Source of the DNA: Lactiplantibacillus pentosus | Lineage (GTDB): Bacteria; Bacillota; Bacilli; Lactobacillales; Lactobacillaceae | Direction: 5' to 3' | Assembly: GCF_003641185.1 (NCBI RefSeq) | Contig: NZ_CP032757.1 | Location: 1,984,001 to 2,048,000 of the forward strand | DNA: 64,000 bases | Shown here: piece after piece, positions 1 through 8,052 of the stretch | Numbering within the stretch: the first letter of the stretch is position 1 | Layout: each line of letters opens with the position of its first letter | The notes under the pieces: generated by a model | Databases searched by the model: none | What the model was told of the DNA's origin: nothing | The model's input: the letters and a program-made list of their open reading frames with translations, nothing else | Position numbers and translations under genes: made by a program

Positions 1-670
1 AGGCCGTCACGTCGTCTTCAATGACTTCATCGATGATGCCAGTTGCTTGGCGTTGCGTCGTCCCTAACGTATCCCAAATGAGATTTTTATCACTCGCATC
101 CCACTCACGGACGCCGGCTTCCTGTTCAATGACTTCCGGACCATTCAGTCCGATGCGGGCTTGATTGGTGCCAATCACGTACGACAACAAGGCATTGGTG
201 ATCGACATGCCGCCAAACGACCCCACCCGTCCAGGAACAAGGCCAATCACGGGCACGTGTTTTTTGAGCGCCACGACCATGTTATGAATTTCAGAAATCG
301 ATAATAAGCCGTAGTTGGCTTCCTGTAACCGCACGCCACCGGTATCCAGAATAATCACGGGATAGATGCGATGACCGGCCTGATTATCTGCCAACGCGTG
401 CTCGAGCGCCGCCACGATTTTAGCCCCACTGACTTCACCGATCCCGCCGCCTTGAAAGGCCCCTTCAATCGCGATGACCACCAAGTCATGGTCCGCTAAC
501 CGGCCCTTCATAATGACCACGCCATCGTCACTTTCCGGCACGATCTGTTGTGGTTCCAAGTGCGGTGAGATCATGTTATCAAGCGGTCCAATCAGTTCGC
601 GGGTGGAACCAGCATCTAATAAGGCTTCGGCCCGCTGGCGGGCGTGTAATTCTACAAAACTATTGCTCAT
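1..670 (-). CDS. mdcD: malonate decarboxylase beta subunit MdcD (partial, 3' end outside window)
   Basis: Carboxyltransferase-fold subunit that, with the gamma subunit, decarboxylates malonyl-S-ACP to acetyl-S-ACP in the cytosol. The 223 residues present start at an ATG at 670 that overlaps the end of mdcC by 11 bp, which suggests translational coupling. Visible motifs are a Gly-rich AFQGGGIGEVSG segment near residue 72, DTGGVRLQEANYGL and PGRVGSFGGMS, the glycine-rich oxyanion regions of the crotonase/carboxyltransferase superfamily. The C-terminus runs off the window, and the gamma subunit (mdcE) would be expected next. Its identity is supported by the mdcH-mdcA-mdcC order upstream. Confidence is high for the family. 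Confidence 0.9.
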   Translation of the reverse strand, partial: MSNSFVELHARQRAEALLDAGSTRELIGPLDNMISPHLEPQQIVPESDDGVVIMKGRLADHDLVVIAIEGAFQGGGIGEVSGAKIVAALEHALADNQAGHRIYPVIILDTGGVRLQEANYGLLSISEIHNMVVALKKHVPVIGLVPGRVGSFGGMSITNALLSYVIGTNQARIGLNGPEVIEQEAGVREWDASDKNLIWDTLGTTQRQATGIIDEVIEDDVTA

Positions 671-959
671 CGTTCAACGCCTCCATTGCTTGAGTCAGTC
701 GCAAATTGACAACGCCAGGCGTCGCACCGAAGTCGTTAATTTCAAACTCGGCCAGGAGTGGGTAGCGGTCAAAATAGCGTTTCAACACATTTTGCCAGAC
801 CGTTTTAAAGCCATCACTCCCCGTTACAATCGATAATTGGGCTTCATCGGCCGTTGTGGGGCGCATGATGACCTCTAAATCGCCAGAAGCAACGACCCCG
901 ATATGAACCGGGTGGTCGATTGGTTTGGAAGCCGGAAAGTTAAAGTGTAATTTTTCCAT
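660..959 (-). CDS. mdcC: malonate decarboxylase acyl carrier protein MdcC (delta subunit)
   Basis: Small acyl carrier protein of 99 residues that carries the acetyl/malonyl group on a phosphoribosyl-dephospho-CoA arm in this enzyme family. Ser25 lies in ASGDLEV, and this serine at this position is the known attachment site in characterised MdcC proteins. The ATG is at 959. The gene follows mdcA after 52 bp, which hold two 17-bp tandem repeats, and overlaps mdcD by 11 bp. The genes that load the prosthetic group (mdcB, mdcG) are not in the window and are presumably further along the operon. The size matches the family. Confidence 0.92.
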   Translation of the reverse strand: MEKLHFNFPASKPIDHPVHIGVVASGDLEVIMRPTTADEAQLSIVTGSDGFKTVWQNVLKRYFDRYPLLAEFEINDFGATPGVVNLRLTQAMEALNDEQ

Positions 960-975
960 AATCGTTATTCCTCAT

Positions 976-1009
976 CTTTCAATCTGATTCAACTTTCAAT
1001 CTAATTCAA
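976..1009. repeat. two tandem 17-bp repeats between mdcA and mdcC
   Basis: Two adjacent 17-bp units (976-992 and 993-1009) differ at one base (CTTTCAATCTGATTCAA against the same with A at position 11). They fill most of the mdcA-mdcC spacer. No function is evident. This is probably a recent duplication. Confidence 0.75.
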
Positions 1010-1011
1010 CG

Positions 1012-2655
1012 TTACGACCAGCTACGGAACTTAGCCGGCGGATTGTAGAGGCCGTGTGACCACTGGACTAAGTCGGCCATATTTTGCGCGGCCAGTAGCG
1101 AACGTGTCGCCTGGGTCCGCCGCACACCTAAATCTTCTGGTAAGGCGACGATGCCGCGTGCCCGCAAGTCTTGGACGACTGCGGGATCACTACGAAGGCC
1201 AACCGGCGTCACACCGGCAATCGCTTCAATTGCCGCTTGGCGTTCCGCCATACTATCGGTCTTGTAGAGGTAAGCGATCCCTTCTTCAGTCACGATGTGG
1301 GTCGTGTCTTCCGAATAAATCATGATTGGGACATTCTTCAGTTTAGCTTCCTTTTGCACAGCGACCGCGTCTAATGAATCTACGAAGACTGGGCGTTTAT
1401 TGGCGCCATAGGTCTCAACCATCTGAACGACCAGTTTTTGACCTTTGCCTAACGGATCATTGTCCGGACGTAAACTCTGCCAAGCGGGCGTCGAGTGCCG
1501 CCGACCAGTTGGATTGGATCCCATATTTGGCGCACCACCAAAACCAGAGAGCCGCCCGTGTGTGACGGTCGATGAGTTCCCATACTGGTCGATTTGTAAG
1601 GTCGAGCCGACAAACATATCTAGGGCGTACTGGCCGGCCATTTGCCCGAAAGCCCGGTTAGAACGCATCGTCCCATCTGGTCCCACAAAGAAGATGTCGG
1701 GTCGCGCTGAAATGTAATCGCCCATGCCGACTTCGCCACCGAATGAGTGAATCGATTGGATCCAGCCTGATTCAATCGCAGGAATCAAGGTTGGTGTCGG
1801 GTTAACTTCCCAGTTTGGCACGATCTTGCCCTTCAAGCCTAACTGTTCCCCATAAGTCGGGAGCAGGAGCTCGATTGCGGCGGTGTTAAAGCCGACCCCG
1901 TGATTGACCGACTGAACATGGTGTTTGCCATAGATTCCCTTGATGGCCATCATCGCCATCAAGATTTGCAGTTCAGTGATGTTCTGCGGGTCACGCGTAA
2001 ACAATGGTTCCAACTGGTATGGCTGGTCGGCCGGAATGACCACATCGACCCAGTCTCCCGGAATATCGACTCGTGGCACGCGATCCACGACTTGATTGGC
2101 CTGAACGATGACGATGCCGTCATGGAACGCAGCTGCTTCAACGATGACCGGCGTTTCTTCAGTGTTGTTGCCGGTATACAAGTTACCGTCCTTATCGACT
2201 TGATCCGCAGCCACTAATACGACGTTTGGAATTAAATCGACGTAGAGGCGCGCATATAATTCTAAGTAGGTGTGAATATCGCCAATCACCAAACTGCCAT
2301 CCGCAATCATTTGCGAGACCCGCGTACTCTGTGGACCCGCAAACGAGAAGTCGAGCTTGCTGGCGATGCCGTCTTCGAAAATATCGAGGTGTTCTGGTCG
2401 AGAAATACTGCTCATAATCATGTGCAAATGATTGACCTTTTCCGGGTCGACCTGCGCTAAGGTTTGAGACAAAAAGCTCGCTTGCTTCTGATTGTCACCT
2501 TCCAAAACGACGCGGTCACCACTTTGAATCAAGCCTTCTAGAATGGTTTTAGCATCTTTCGTTTGTCCAAACTTGCCGTTCAGCCAAGATTGCATCGCCG
2601 TCAGCTTGGCCTGCTTGGCCGTCCGTCGTGATGCCCAATTATGTTCTTCACTCAT
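1012..2655 (-). CDS. mdcA: malonate decarboxylase alpha subunit MdcA (ACP transferase)
   Basis: A 547-residue acetyl-S-ACP:malonate ACP transferase. It exchanges acetyl for malonyl on MdcC, making the substrate for decarboxylation, and has the CoA-transferase fold. Family-like stretches include the N-terminal RRTAKQAKLTAMQSWLNGK, the middle GYHTYLELYAR-like region (here GDIHTYLELYARLYVDLIPN) and GFGGAPNMGSNPTGRRHSTP near the C-terminal third. The length fits MdcA (about 550 residues). The ATG at 2655 directly abuts the mdcH stop codon, so mdcH and mdcA are almost certainly co-transcribed and coupled. No frameshift is seen. Confidence 0.95.
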   Translation of the reverse strand: MSEEHNWASRRTAKQAKLTAMQSWLNGKFGQTKDAKTILEGLIQSGDRVVLEGDNQKQASFLSQTLAQVDPEKVNHLHMIMSSISRPEHLDIFEDGIASKLDFSFAGPQSTRVSQMIADGSLVIGDIHTYLELYARLYVDLIPNVVLVAADQVDKDGNLYTGNNTEETPVIVEAAAFHDGIVIVQANQVVDRVPRVDIPGDWVDVVIPADQPYQLEPLFTRDPQNITELQILMAMMAIKGIYGKHHVQSVNHGVGFNTAAIELLLPTYGEQLGLKGKIVPNWEVNPTPTLIPAIESGWIQSIHSFGGEVGMGDYISARPDIFFVGPDGTMRSNRAFGQMAGQYALDMFVGSTLQIDQYGNSSTVTHGRLSGFGGAPNMGSNPTGRRHSTPAWQSLRPDNDPLGKGQKLVVQMVETYGANKRPVFVDSLDAVAVQKEAKLKNVPIMIYSEDTTHIVTEEGIAYLYKTDSMAERQAAIEAIAGVTPVGLRSDPAVVQDLRARGIVALPEDLGVRRTQATRSLLAAQNMADLVQWSHGLYNPPAKFRSWS

Positions 2656-3573
2656 TTAATTAGTCCCTCGCTTCCATTTATTCAATAAGTACTGTGCGTC
2701 ATCTAGCGACGTTTGATTTAAATCAATCTGCCGAAGATCGCCAAAGTCTTGTTGTAAGACGTGCCGAAACGGGCTTCCGGGCGCAAAATTGAGAATCGCA
2801 TCCGGCTGGTAATTCAGTGCGACCTGACACATCGCTTCAAAATAGACCGGATGTACCAAGTTACTGACCAAGTCTTGTCTGACCTTGGCCGCTTGCCGGG
2901 CTGCATGGCCTGAATAATTCGCCAGATACACGCCAGTCGGTCGCTGAATCGGCGTCGCTTGAGCCGCTGATGCCAATTGCTCGGCAACAGCGGCCATTAA
3001 CGGCGAATGCGACGGTACCGGCACCTTTAATCGCAGTGCCTTGGCTGCTCCAGCCTGCTTAGCCAGCGTCAACACTTGGTCAATCGCGATGAGTTCACCC
3101 GCAATTGCCGTTTGGTCGCTGGCATTTTGATTGGAGACATACACTGGATGTGTCATTGTATGAACCTGTTCGACCAAGGTCGTCACCGCCGCACGGGTCA
3201 AGCCAACAATCACGCCCATCCCGTAACCTTGCGGATAAGCCGCCTGCATCAATTCCGCGCGCCGTTTGACCAATCGAAAACAATCATCACGTGTCAGACT
3301 ACCAACCGCATAGGCTGCCGCAAACACGCCTAATGAGTGCCCTGCAACAAGACTAGGCCGTTCGCCGGCCGCAATCAGCTGGTCCACTTGACTCACTTGC
3401 AGGAGTGTAATGCTGACTTGCAGTTGTACCGAATCTTGATAACCCTGTGCTGTATCCAATAATTTCAGTCCGAGTAATTGTTCAACATGCTGTCGTAACG
3501 GACCTGGAACGTGCGTAAGCATCCCAGCACGCTGCCCACCTTGGCCAGGAAAAATCCATAACGCTTTCACCAT
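2656..3573 (-). CDS. mdcH: malonyl-S-ACP acyltransferase MdcH
   Basis: Malonyl-CoA:ACP transacylase-type enzyme that primes the malonate decarboxylase ACP. The 305 residues contain GQGGQ at 10-14, the nucleophile motif GHSLG with Ser80, the conserved Arg in KRRAELMQ (about 104-111) and the catalytic His189 in PSHSPLM. I place the start at the ATG at 3573, preceded by AAGGAGG four bases upstream, rather than at the longer open frame to 3600. It is the first gene of the minus-strand mdc cluster and is divergent from the LysR gene, which fits a locally regulated catabolic operon. An ordinary FabD is the alternative, but the context argues for MdcH. Confidence 0.92.
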   Translation of the reverse strand: MVKALWIFPGQGGQRAGMLTHVPGPLRQHVEQLLGLKLLDTAQGYQDSVQLQVSITLLQVSQVDQLIAAGERPSLVAGHSLGVFAAAYAVGSLTRDDCFRLVKRRAELMQAAYPQGYGMGVIVGLTRAAVTTLVEQVHTMTHPVYVSNQNASDQTAIAGELIAIDQVLTLAKQAGAAKALRLKVPVPSHSPLMAAVAEQLASAAQATPIQRPTGVYLANYSGHAARQAAKVRQDLVSNLVHPVYFEAMCQVALNYQPDAILNFAPGSPFRHVLQQDFGDLRQIDLNQTSLDDAQYLLNKWKRGTN

Positions 3574-3642
3574 GCAGCCTCCTTTCAGATACCCATTCAA
3601 ATCGATCTCACAAGCTTAGTGTATGTCGAATTGATTCTGTTG

Positions 3643-3680
3643 TATAATGAATTAAAGCTATATTAATAACTGTTAGTTAT
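3643..3680 (+). promoter_or_regulatory. -10 box and LysR-type palindrome upstream of the mdc regulator
   Basis: TATAAT lies at 3643-3648, with only a weak -35. The palindrome ATAAC-TGTTA-GTTAT at 3666-3680 lies just downstream, between the promoter and the regulator start. LysR proteins typically bind T-N11-A dyads in such divergent regions. Autoregulation and activation of mdcHACD is an inference. Confidence 0.45.
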
Positions 3681-3696
3681 GAATCGAGGGACGTTT

Positions 3697-4566
3697 ATGA
3701 ATATCTCACAACTGGAAGGTTTTATGTACACCGCCCAAACCGGTAGTATCACTGCTGGGGCTAAGAAGGCGTTTATCAGTCAGCCGGCAATGACCAAATT
3801 AATTCAGGACTTGGAAAAAGAACTAGGAACCCCCTTGTTCGATCGTGTGGGCCGTGGGATTCAGATCAATGCCAAAGGCCGCACTTTTTTGAACTATGTG
3901 GAAGCAACTCTCCAGCAGTTAAATCAGGGCATTGACGCCGTCTCATCACCAGTTTCCACGCGGCAGCGGCCCATCCGTCTGCTAGTGGAAGTGGCGTCTG
4001 CGCTGATTCCAGAAATCATTACACAGATCCACCAGATTTTTCCGGCTGCGCCTGTGCAATTAACGCAACGGATCAGTACCGTCAATGACACTGAGAACTT
4101 TGATTTCACGATTTCAACGCGCCAACCCGCGACTAATTTGCGGTCGGTACCACTGCTGACGGAAGAAATTTTAGTTGGCAGCCTCAAGCCAGTCTTTCAA
4201 ACGTCAGTGATCACCCCTGCCGAACTTGCATCCCACGCTTTAGTTACGCTTGGTCGCCAGACACCACTACGCCGAACGATGGACGCCTACTTCAAGTCGC
4301 AACGGGCGCCTGTCGATTATCAATACGAATCAGACGACCCCGCCAGCATCCGTGCGCTACTGCTACACGGCATTGGAATCGGCTTTATTCCCGCCATCAC
4401 GTGGCACGCAACTGGCTCACAGTTACACTTGACGCACTTAAATCCGAACCCGCCGTTACGAACGATTTATCTGACGGAAGGACAGAGCAAAGAAACGTCG
4501 CAAAATCGCCGTTTAGCAAACGCCCTCGTGAAATTATTCGTCGACACTCGCGCGCAATCCTTATAA
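3697..4566 (+). CDS. mdcR: LysR-family transcriptional regulator of the mdc genes
   Basis: A 289-residue LysR-type regulator. The N-terminal winged helix (about residues 1-60: NISQLEGFMYTAQTGSITAGA, SQPAMTKLIQDLEKELG, LFDR) is followed by the type-2 periplasmic-binding-like effector domain. The start at 3697 is chosen for GAGGGA five bases upstream. The alternative ATG at 3679 has no SD. Divergent placement against mdcH is the standard arrangement for MdcR, which responds to malonate in other bacteria. That this one does so is inferred from context only. It ends 138 bp before an unrelated acyltransferase gene. Confidence 0.88.
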   Translation: MNISQLEGFMYTAQTGSITAGAKKAFISQPAMTKLIQDLEKELGTPLFDRVGRGIQINAKGRTFLNYVEATLQQLNQGIDAVSSPVSTRQRPIRLLVEVASALIPEIITQIHQIFPAAPVQLTQRISTVNDTENFDFTISTRQPATNLRSVPLLTEEILVGSLKPVFQTSVITPAELASHALVTLGRQTPLRRTMDAYFKSQRAPVDYQYESDDPASIRALLLHGIGIGFIPAITWHATGSQLHLTHLNPNPPLRTIYLTEGQSKETSQNRRLANALVKLFVDTRAQSL

Positions 4567-4704
4567 AATCGAATCTTATAAAATCTGGCTTAGTAAAAAC
4601 GAACCTTGTAAAAATGAGCCTTGCAAATCTGAAAAATTCCGCTAAACTGAATCTAAGATTATCCACCATTCGATCTCACACTATTCGAAAGGTGGCGACG
4701 AACA

Positions 4705-5823
4705 ATGAACGAACCTTCAACTCAACCTGCCCAGCAAGCTGATATCGGGGATTACCTGAAATTAGGCGCTTGTACGGCAGTCATGGCGCAACCAATCTTG
4801 GCGGACGCGTTAACAGTGCACCCAACTGTGGCCGCGCAAGTTGGCATCGGGGTCCTTTATAATTTGGTCAAGTATACGGCCCCCGCCTTCATCTTTGGCA
4901 TCCTGTACACGACGACCCGGACGACGTTGGCACGGCGTGAGCTAACTTATGGGACTTATTTACGGCAACAGTGGCACGCCTTGTTTGTCCCAACGATTTG
5001 GTGGACATTAATTTACTTGGTTTTGATGCCCCAATTGCAACAGGGTTCTCCTTTCCAGAATTGGAAGGGCTTTCTCTGGCGTTTTGTCAACGGTAACGCA
5101 GCGCCGCACCTGTGGTATAACACCATGATGCTCCAATTCATCATCTTGATGCCACTCTTCTGGGCAATTGGTCGCTGGTGTCAATATCACCCACACCGCG
5201 GTGAACTAGTGCTGATGGTGACCATCCTCATCACCGGTTTGTGGCTGTGGTTCTATGACACACAAATTTTCCATGGCCCACAAATGCAACACTGGTACTT
5301 ATTCGACCGGTTCTTTGTCAGCTTTCTCATCTTCGGGGTCTGCGGTGTGCTGGCGTGGGTCTTTCGGTCCCGTTTTGACCACTTGATCACGCGCTGGTGG
5401 CCGGGCTTAGTCGGCTTGTTGCTGCTTTGCTTCTGGTGGACCAACCGGGAATTATTCAGCTATGGTTTCCCGGTCAAGCTGGGGAACGCACCGTACTACA
5501 AACCCTCGATGACCCTATATGCGTTTGCCGTGATTGGCCTGCTGGCAGCGCTGTGCCTGGCGCAAGTCAAGCGGCACCGCCCATTTACAAGATTTGTCCA
5601 CCGCTTCGCTGGCATGGCCTACAAGGCGTATCTCTCGAACGTCTGTTGGTCAACGCTGCTCTGGCTGAGTTTTGGTCGCCAACTGACGACTTGGTCACCC
5701 TTGCTTGGCATCGTGGTCGTCTATCTGCTGACCTGGCCATTGTCATTCGGCTCGGCCTTTGGGTTACACTGCCTGTGGACGGCCGTCAAACAGCGCAGCC
5801 AACGTGTTCGTGAAACGGTTTAA
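4705..5823 (+). CDS. acyltransferase family 3 membrane protein
   Basis: A 372-residue polytopic membrane protein with about ten hydrophobic segments, of the acyltransferase-3 (OafA/fucose-4-O-acetylase-like) type. These proteins O-acylate sugars or cell-wall polymers using cytosolic acyl donors. Typical features are the early TPAFIFGILYTTTRTTL segment, the WWTLIYLV and NAAPHLWYNTMMLQFIILMP regions, and a late TM cluster ending in a basic tail. The canonical RxxR and H motifs are not obvious, so the substrate is unknown. ATG at 4705 follows AAAGGTGG with nine-base spacing. The gene is monocistronic, ending in a strong terminator at 5841-5888. In other lactobacilli such proteins sit near exopolysaccharide or peptidoglycan genes, but nothing nearby points to a partner here. 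Confidence 0.8.
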   Translation: MNEPSTQPAQQADIGDYLKLGACTAVMAQPILADALTVHPTVAAQVGIGVLYNLVKYTAPAFIFGILYTTTRTTLARRELTYGTYLRQQWHALFVPTIWWTLIYLVLMPQLQQGSPFQNWKGFLWRFVNGNAAPHLWYNTMMLQFIILMPLFWAIGRWCQYHPHRGELVLMVTILITGLWLWFYDTQIFHGPQMQHWYLFDRFFVSFLIFGVCGVLAWVFRSRFDHLITRWWPGLVGLLLLCFWWTNRELFSYGFPVKLGNAPYYKPSMTLYAFAVIGLLAALCLAQVKRHRPFTRFVHRFAGMAYKAYLSNVCWSTLLWLSFGRQLTTWSPLLGIVVVYLLTWPLSFGSAFGLHCLWTAVKQRSQRVRETV

Positions 5824-5840
5824 AATGATTACCGATCGAC

Positions 5841-5888
5841 AAAAAGGAACAATTGACGCCACTTGATCACGCGTCAATCGTTCCTTTT
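5841..5888 (+). terminator. intrinsic terminator after the acyltransferase gene
   Basis: AAAAGGAACaATTGACGC pairs with GCGTCAATcGTTCCTTTT around a ten-base loop, with A/T runs on both sides, so it could work in both directions. It lies between the plus-strand acyltransferase gene and the minus-strand small ORF. Confidence 0.85.
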
Positions 5889-5980
5889 ATGTTTCACCTA
5901 AAATTCTGATGAGCACCAGCGGAATTGAGGCTATGTCCCATTTACGACCTGATACTGAATTCCGCACAATCGCTCGCTTA

Positions 5981-6160
5981 CTAATCACACCAATCAACTA
6001 TCGAGGTGATTGATGACGATGAATTAGTCTTCGGTGCCAGTGCTACCACACTGTGCTGGTTCGTCAGATTCTGTGAGCGATGATCCGTTAGCATCACCAA
6101 CCAGATACCCACTAACATCATCGATCCCGCCGCAATTAGTGCTAATCCAAATTGTTTCAT
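5981..6160 (-). CDS. putative small membrane protein (59 residues)
   Basis: Short open frame on the minus strand from ATG at 6160 to TAG at 5981. It encodes MKQFGLALIAAGSMMLVGI and onward: one Lys near the N-terminus, a continuous hydrophobic segment to about residue 24 (WLVML), then a polar, Ser/Thr-rich tail. That is the pattern of a single-pass small membrane protein. A GAAGGGA sequence lies about 11 bases upstream, a little far for an SD. It sits between a terminator and the left end of repeat copy A, where its promoter would have to lie. Homologues are unknown to me. It could be a chance frame. Confidence 0.4.
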   Translation of the reverse strand: MKQFGLALIAAGSMMLVGIWLVMLTDHRSQNLTNQHSVVALAPKTNSSSSITSIVDWCD

Positions 6161-6460
6161 TATTTCACAATTCCCTTCTCAATGTTTGCCATAACCTTTT
6201 TTATTTCCACTTTCCATCTGTGCTAGTTATTCTTTAGTATTAAAGCTGATTAAATCATGCCAATTTCCAAGTTCAAAAGCTGTCAGCTGAGGCCCGCTGA
6301 AAACAGTGCGAGTTACCGGAAACGTGCAGTGATTGGATCGTCCTACGCCGGCTTCCAGGCATTCTGGGCAATGGCCGGAACGTGGTGGACGCAGATTTAA
6401 GCCGACAACCCACGTCTTAAATACTGGTCTTTCACGCTGGCTGCATTATTGACGAAACAT

Positions 6461-6566
6461 GTTCGGGTCAGACTGGGACTTCCGGTTAGCTACGCCAGAA
6501 CGCCAAGCGGAAATGCACCGCTTAACGCTCTAGCTAGGCTAATCCTCAGTCCCAACCCGTCTGAAC
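6461..6566. repeat. extra long hairpin nested in copy A
   Basis: An imperfect inverted repeat of roughly 106 bp. GTTCGGGTCAGACTGGGACT pairs with AGTCCCAACCCGTCTGAAC, and an inner GGTTAGCTA...AAGCGG arm pairs with CCGCTTAACGC...GGCTAATCC. Copies B, D, E and F lack it, so it looks like an insertion into the loop of the left-half stem or a remnant of another repeat family. Confidence 0.65.
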
Positions 6567-6962
6567 CTCACACTCTGCAAAACACTTGGCCTTGCCCAGA
6601 ATACCTTCCAGCCGGGATGGTATTCGAAAGGCGGACATGTGCTGACCCAACGTTTGTTAAATTAGTCGTTGATTCCTTGGTACAGGATCATTTTGACATT
6701 TGACTGTCAGACCAGTGCCTGATAGTAGCTAAACGGCCACACTCATGTTTTAACTTTTCTAATCAGCGGCTTCACGGAACTTGCCAGAACTTTTTCTGAT
6801 CGTTTAAGATAGCAAAGTCTCGAATTATAAATGAAGTCAATAATATTCAAGTAATTTTATCAGGACTTAAATGCCATAAAGCATCATCGATTCCAATTGA
6901 AAGTTCGCATGAAGGTCCCGTTTCTTAGCATTCAGTGACCAATTGCACCCAGATTGGTGGCC

Positions 6963-7181
6963 GTTCATCTGCCATTCGAGCGGGTTCCCGACTGTAGGGG
7001 CTGGCGGACAATGCTCAAGGGCGAAATTCTTCTTGTCCGGGTGGGGTTCCCGGGCTAGAAGAAGACTCGTATTTGAAATTGCGCAGTGGGCTTCTGCGTG
7101 AGTTCAAATCGATGTCCGCCCTGTTCCAGCGTTGTCAGCCGGCCCCGGAGGTCGGAATATGGCGCGCCTCGGCTGACGAAC
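6963..7181 (+). ncRNA. candidate structured RNA domain, copy A
   Basis: Nested stems: P0 GTTCATCTGCC (6963) with GGCTGACGAAC (7171). P1 GGGGCTGGCGGACAATG (6997-7013) with CGTTGTCAGCCGGCCCC (7130-7146). Hairpin P2 at 7029-7064, and hairpin P3 ATTTGAA..GCGCAG / CTGCG..TTCAAAT at 7071-7109. Expression is not shown by sequence. The fold call rests on comparison with the other copies. Confidence 0.55.
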
Positions 7182-7262
7182 AGGAATCTAAACTGGCATG
7201 ATTTAACCATGATTCATGACAAATTAACTAGCACAATGCATATTTTCAATGTCTGCCCCGCA

Positions 7263-7958
7263 CTAACCATAAATCGTCTTGAGTGCCGATATATCGGCAT
7301 GCGATAAGGTCGTTTGGCCTTGATCAAATGGGTACATCACCGAGTCAAGTTGGCGACTATGGTCTAATCCCAGCGCATGGCCGACTTCATGAACGGCAAC
7401 TGAAGTGGCGACCGCCTCCGGATAAGCCGTATTCAGTCGTGCCTGGCCATGATTGAGCGTCTTAACGACCGCATACGTGACGGTCGGACCACCCTGACCA
7501 AGTTCAATACTGCCGTTTGCATGCGATTGTTGTTGCTGATACGTTCCCAAGGTTAATGAATTACGCGTCAAGCTTGGTTTGCCGGGGCGTAACTGGACTA
7601 ATCCTGTCTGGTTATAGGTCTGAATCGCCGTATGAAAGACCCGTTTGACCGGCTTAGGCGTTGCTTGTTCAAAATGATAGACATACTTTGATGATAATCG
7701 CTGCCGGGCAACCAACGAATTAACCGGGGTGGTTCCCCGACTAATCGTCACGTTTGAGGTCGTTTTTGGCGCCTCAACGAGTGACCGTAACGGCTGGATC
7801 ATCCGCTGTAACTCATTGATGACGGTCGCTGGCAACTTTCGAACCGACCGCGGTCGCAGTAACGCCGCCTGTTGTGAGCGCACCAAATTGTCATGGTTAA
7901 GACTCCAACCGCCGATAACTAGCGCCCCCATGACGACTAGGACTCGCCAGTGCTTCAT
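7263..7958 (-). CDS. secreted matrixin-type zinc metalloprotease (M10 family)
   Basis: A 231-residue protein with an N-terminal signal or anchor segment (residues 5-20, hydrophobic after Lys/Arg), a poorly conserved middle, and the full zinc-binding motif HEVGHALGLDH at residues 190-200. The Met-turn SVMYP follows at 206-210. These are the signatures of matrixin-like metzincins, so a catalytically intact extracellular peptidase is expected. ATG at 7958 with a GGAGG-type SD upstream. Such proteins are common and often multi-copy in lactobacilli, with undetermined substrates. Repeat copy A begins just past its stop codon, and no own terminator was seen between them. Confidence 0.88.
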   Translation of the reverse strand: MKHWRVLVVMGALVIGGWSLNHDNLVRSQQAALLRPRSVRKLPATVINELQRMIQPLRSLVEAPKTTSNVTISRGTTPVNSLVARQRLSSKYVYHFEQATPKPVKRVFHTAIQTYNQTGLVQLRPGKPSLTRNSLTLGTYQQQQSHANGSIELGQGGPTVTYAVVKTLNHGQARLNTAYPEAVATSVAVHEVGHALGLDHSRQLDSVMYPFDQGQTTLSHADISALKTIYG

Positions 7959-8052
7959 GAAAAACCTCCTTGTATGCTTGCCATCCGCAATATTGTCGTG
8001 ACCGCAATTTCTAACTTAATCTCGTCGACGGCATTGCAGACTGTTTCCAATA

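Larger units (their letters stand above)
6219..7240 (+). repeat. interspersed TIR-flanked structured element, copy A (longest)
   Basis: About 1,020 bp with no transposase. The left terminal inverted repeat (about 6219-6262) and right one (7194-7239) share the outer TGTGCTAGTTA and the inner TTAAATCATGCCA, separated by a 16-18 nt slot that differs between the two ends. The left half has a long stem around 6350-6620, and the right half holds the conserved fold listed separately. Copy A uniquely carries an extra imperfect hairpin at 6461-6566 in the loop of the left stem. It ends 23 bp short of the stop of the minus-strand protease gene. Similar copies are at 25729, 41065, 48815, 54633 (half) and 61341. 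Confidence 0.88.

Noticed and set aside
6449..6703. Open frame inside copy A
   Set aside because: It spans the nested hairpin specific to copy A, has no SD and no counterpart in the other copies.
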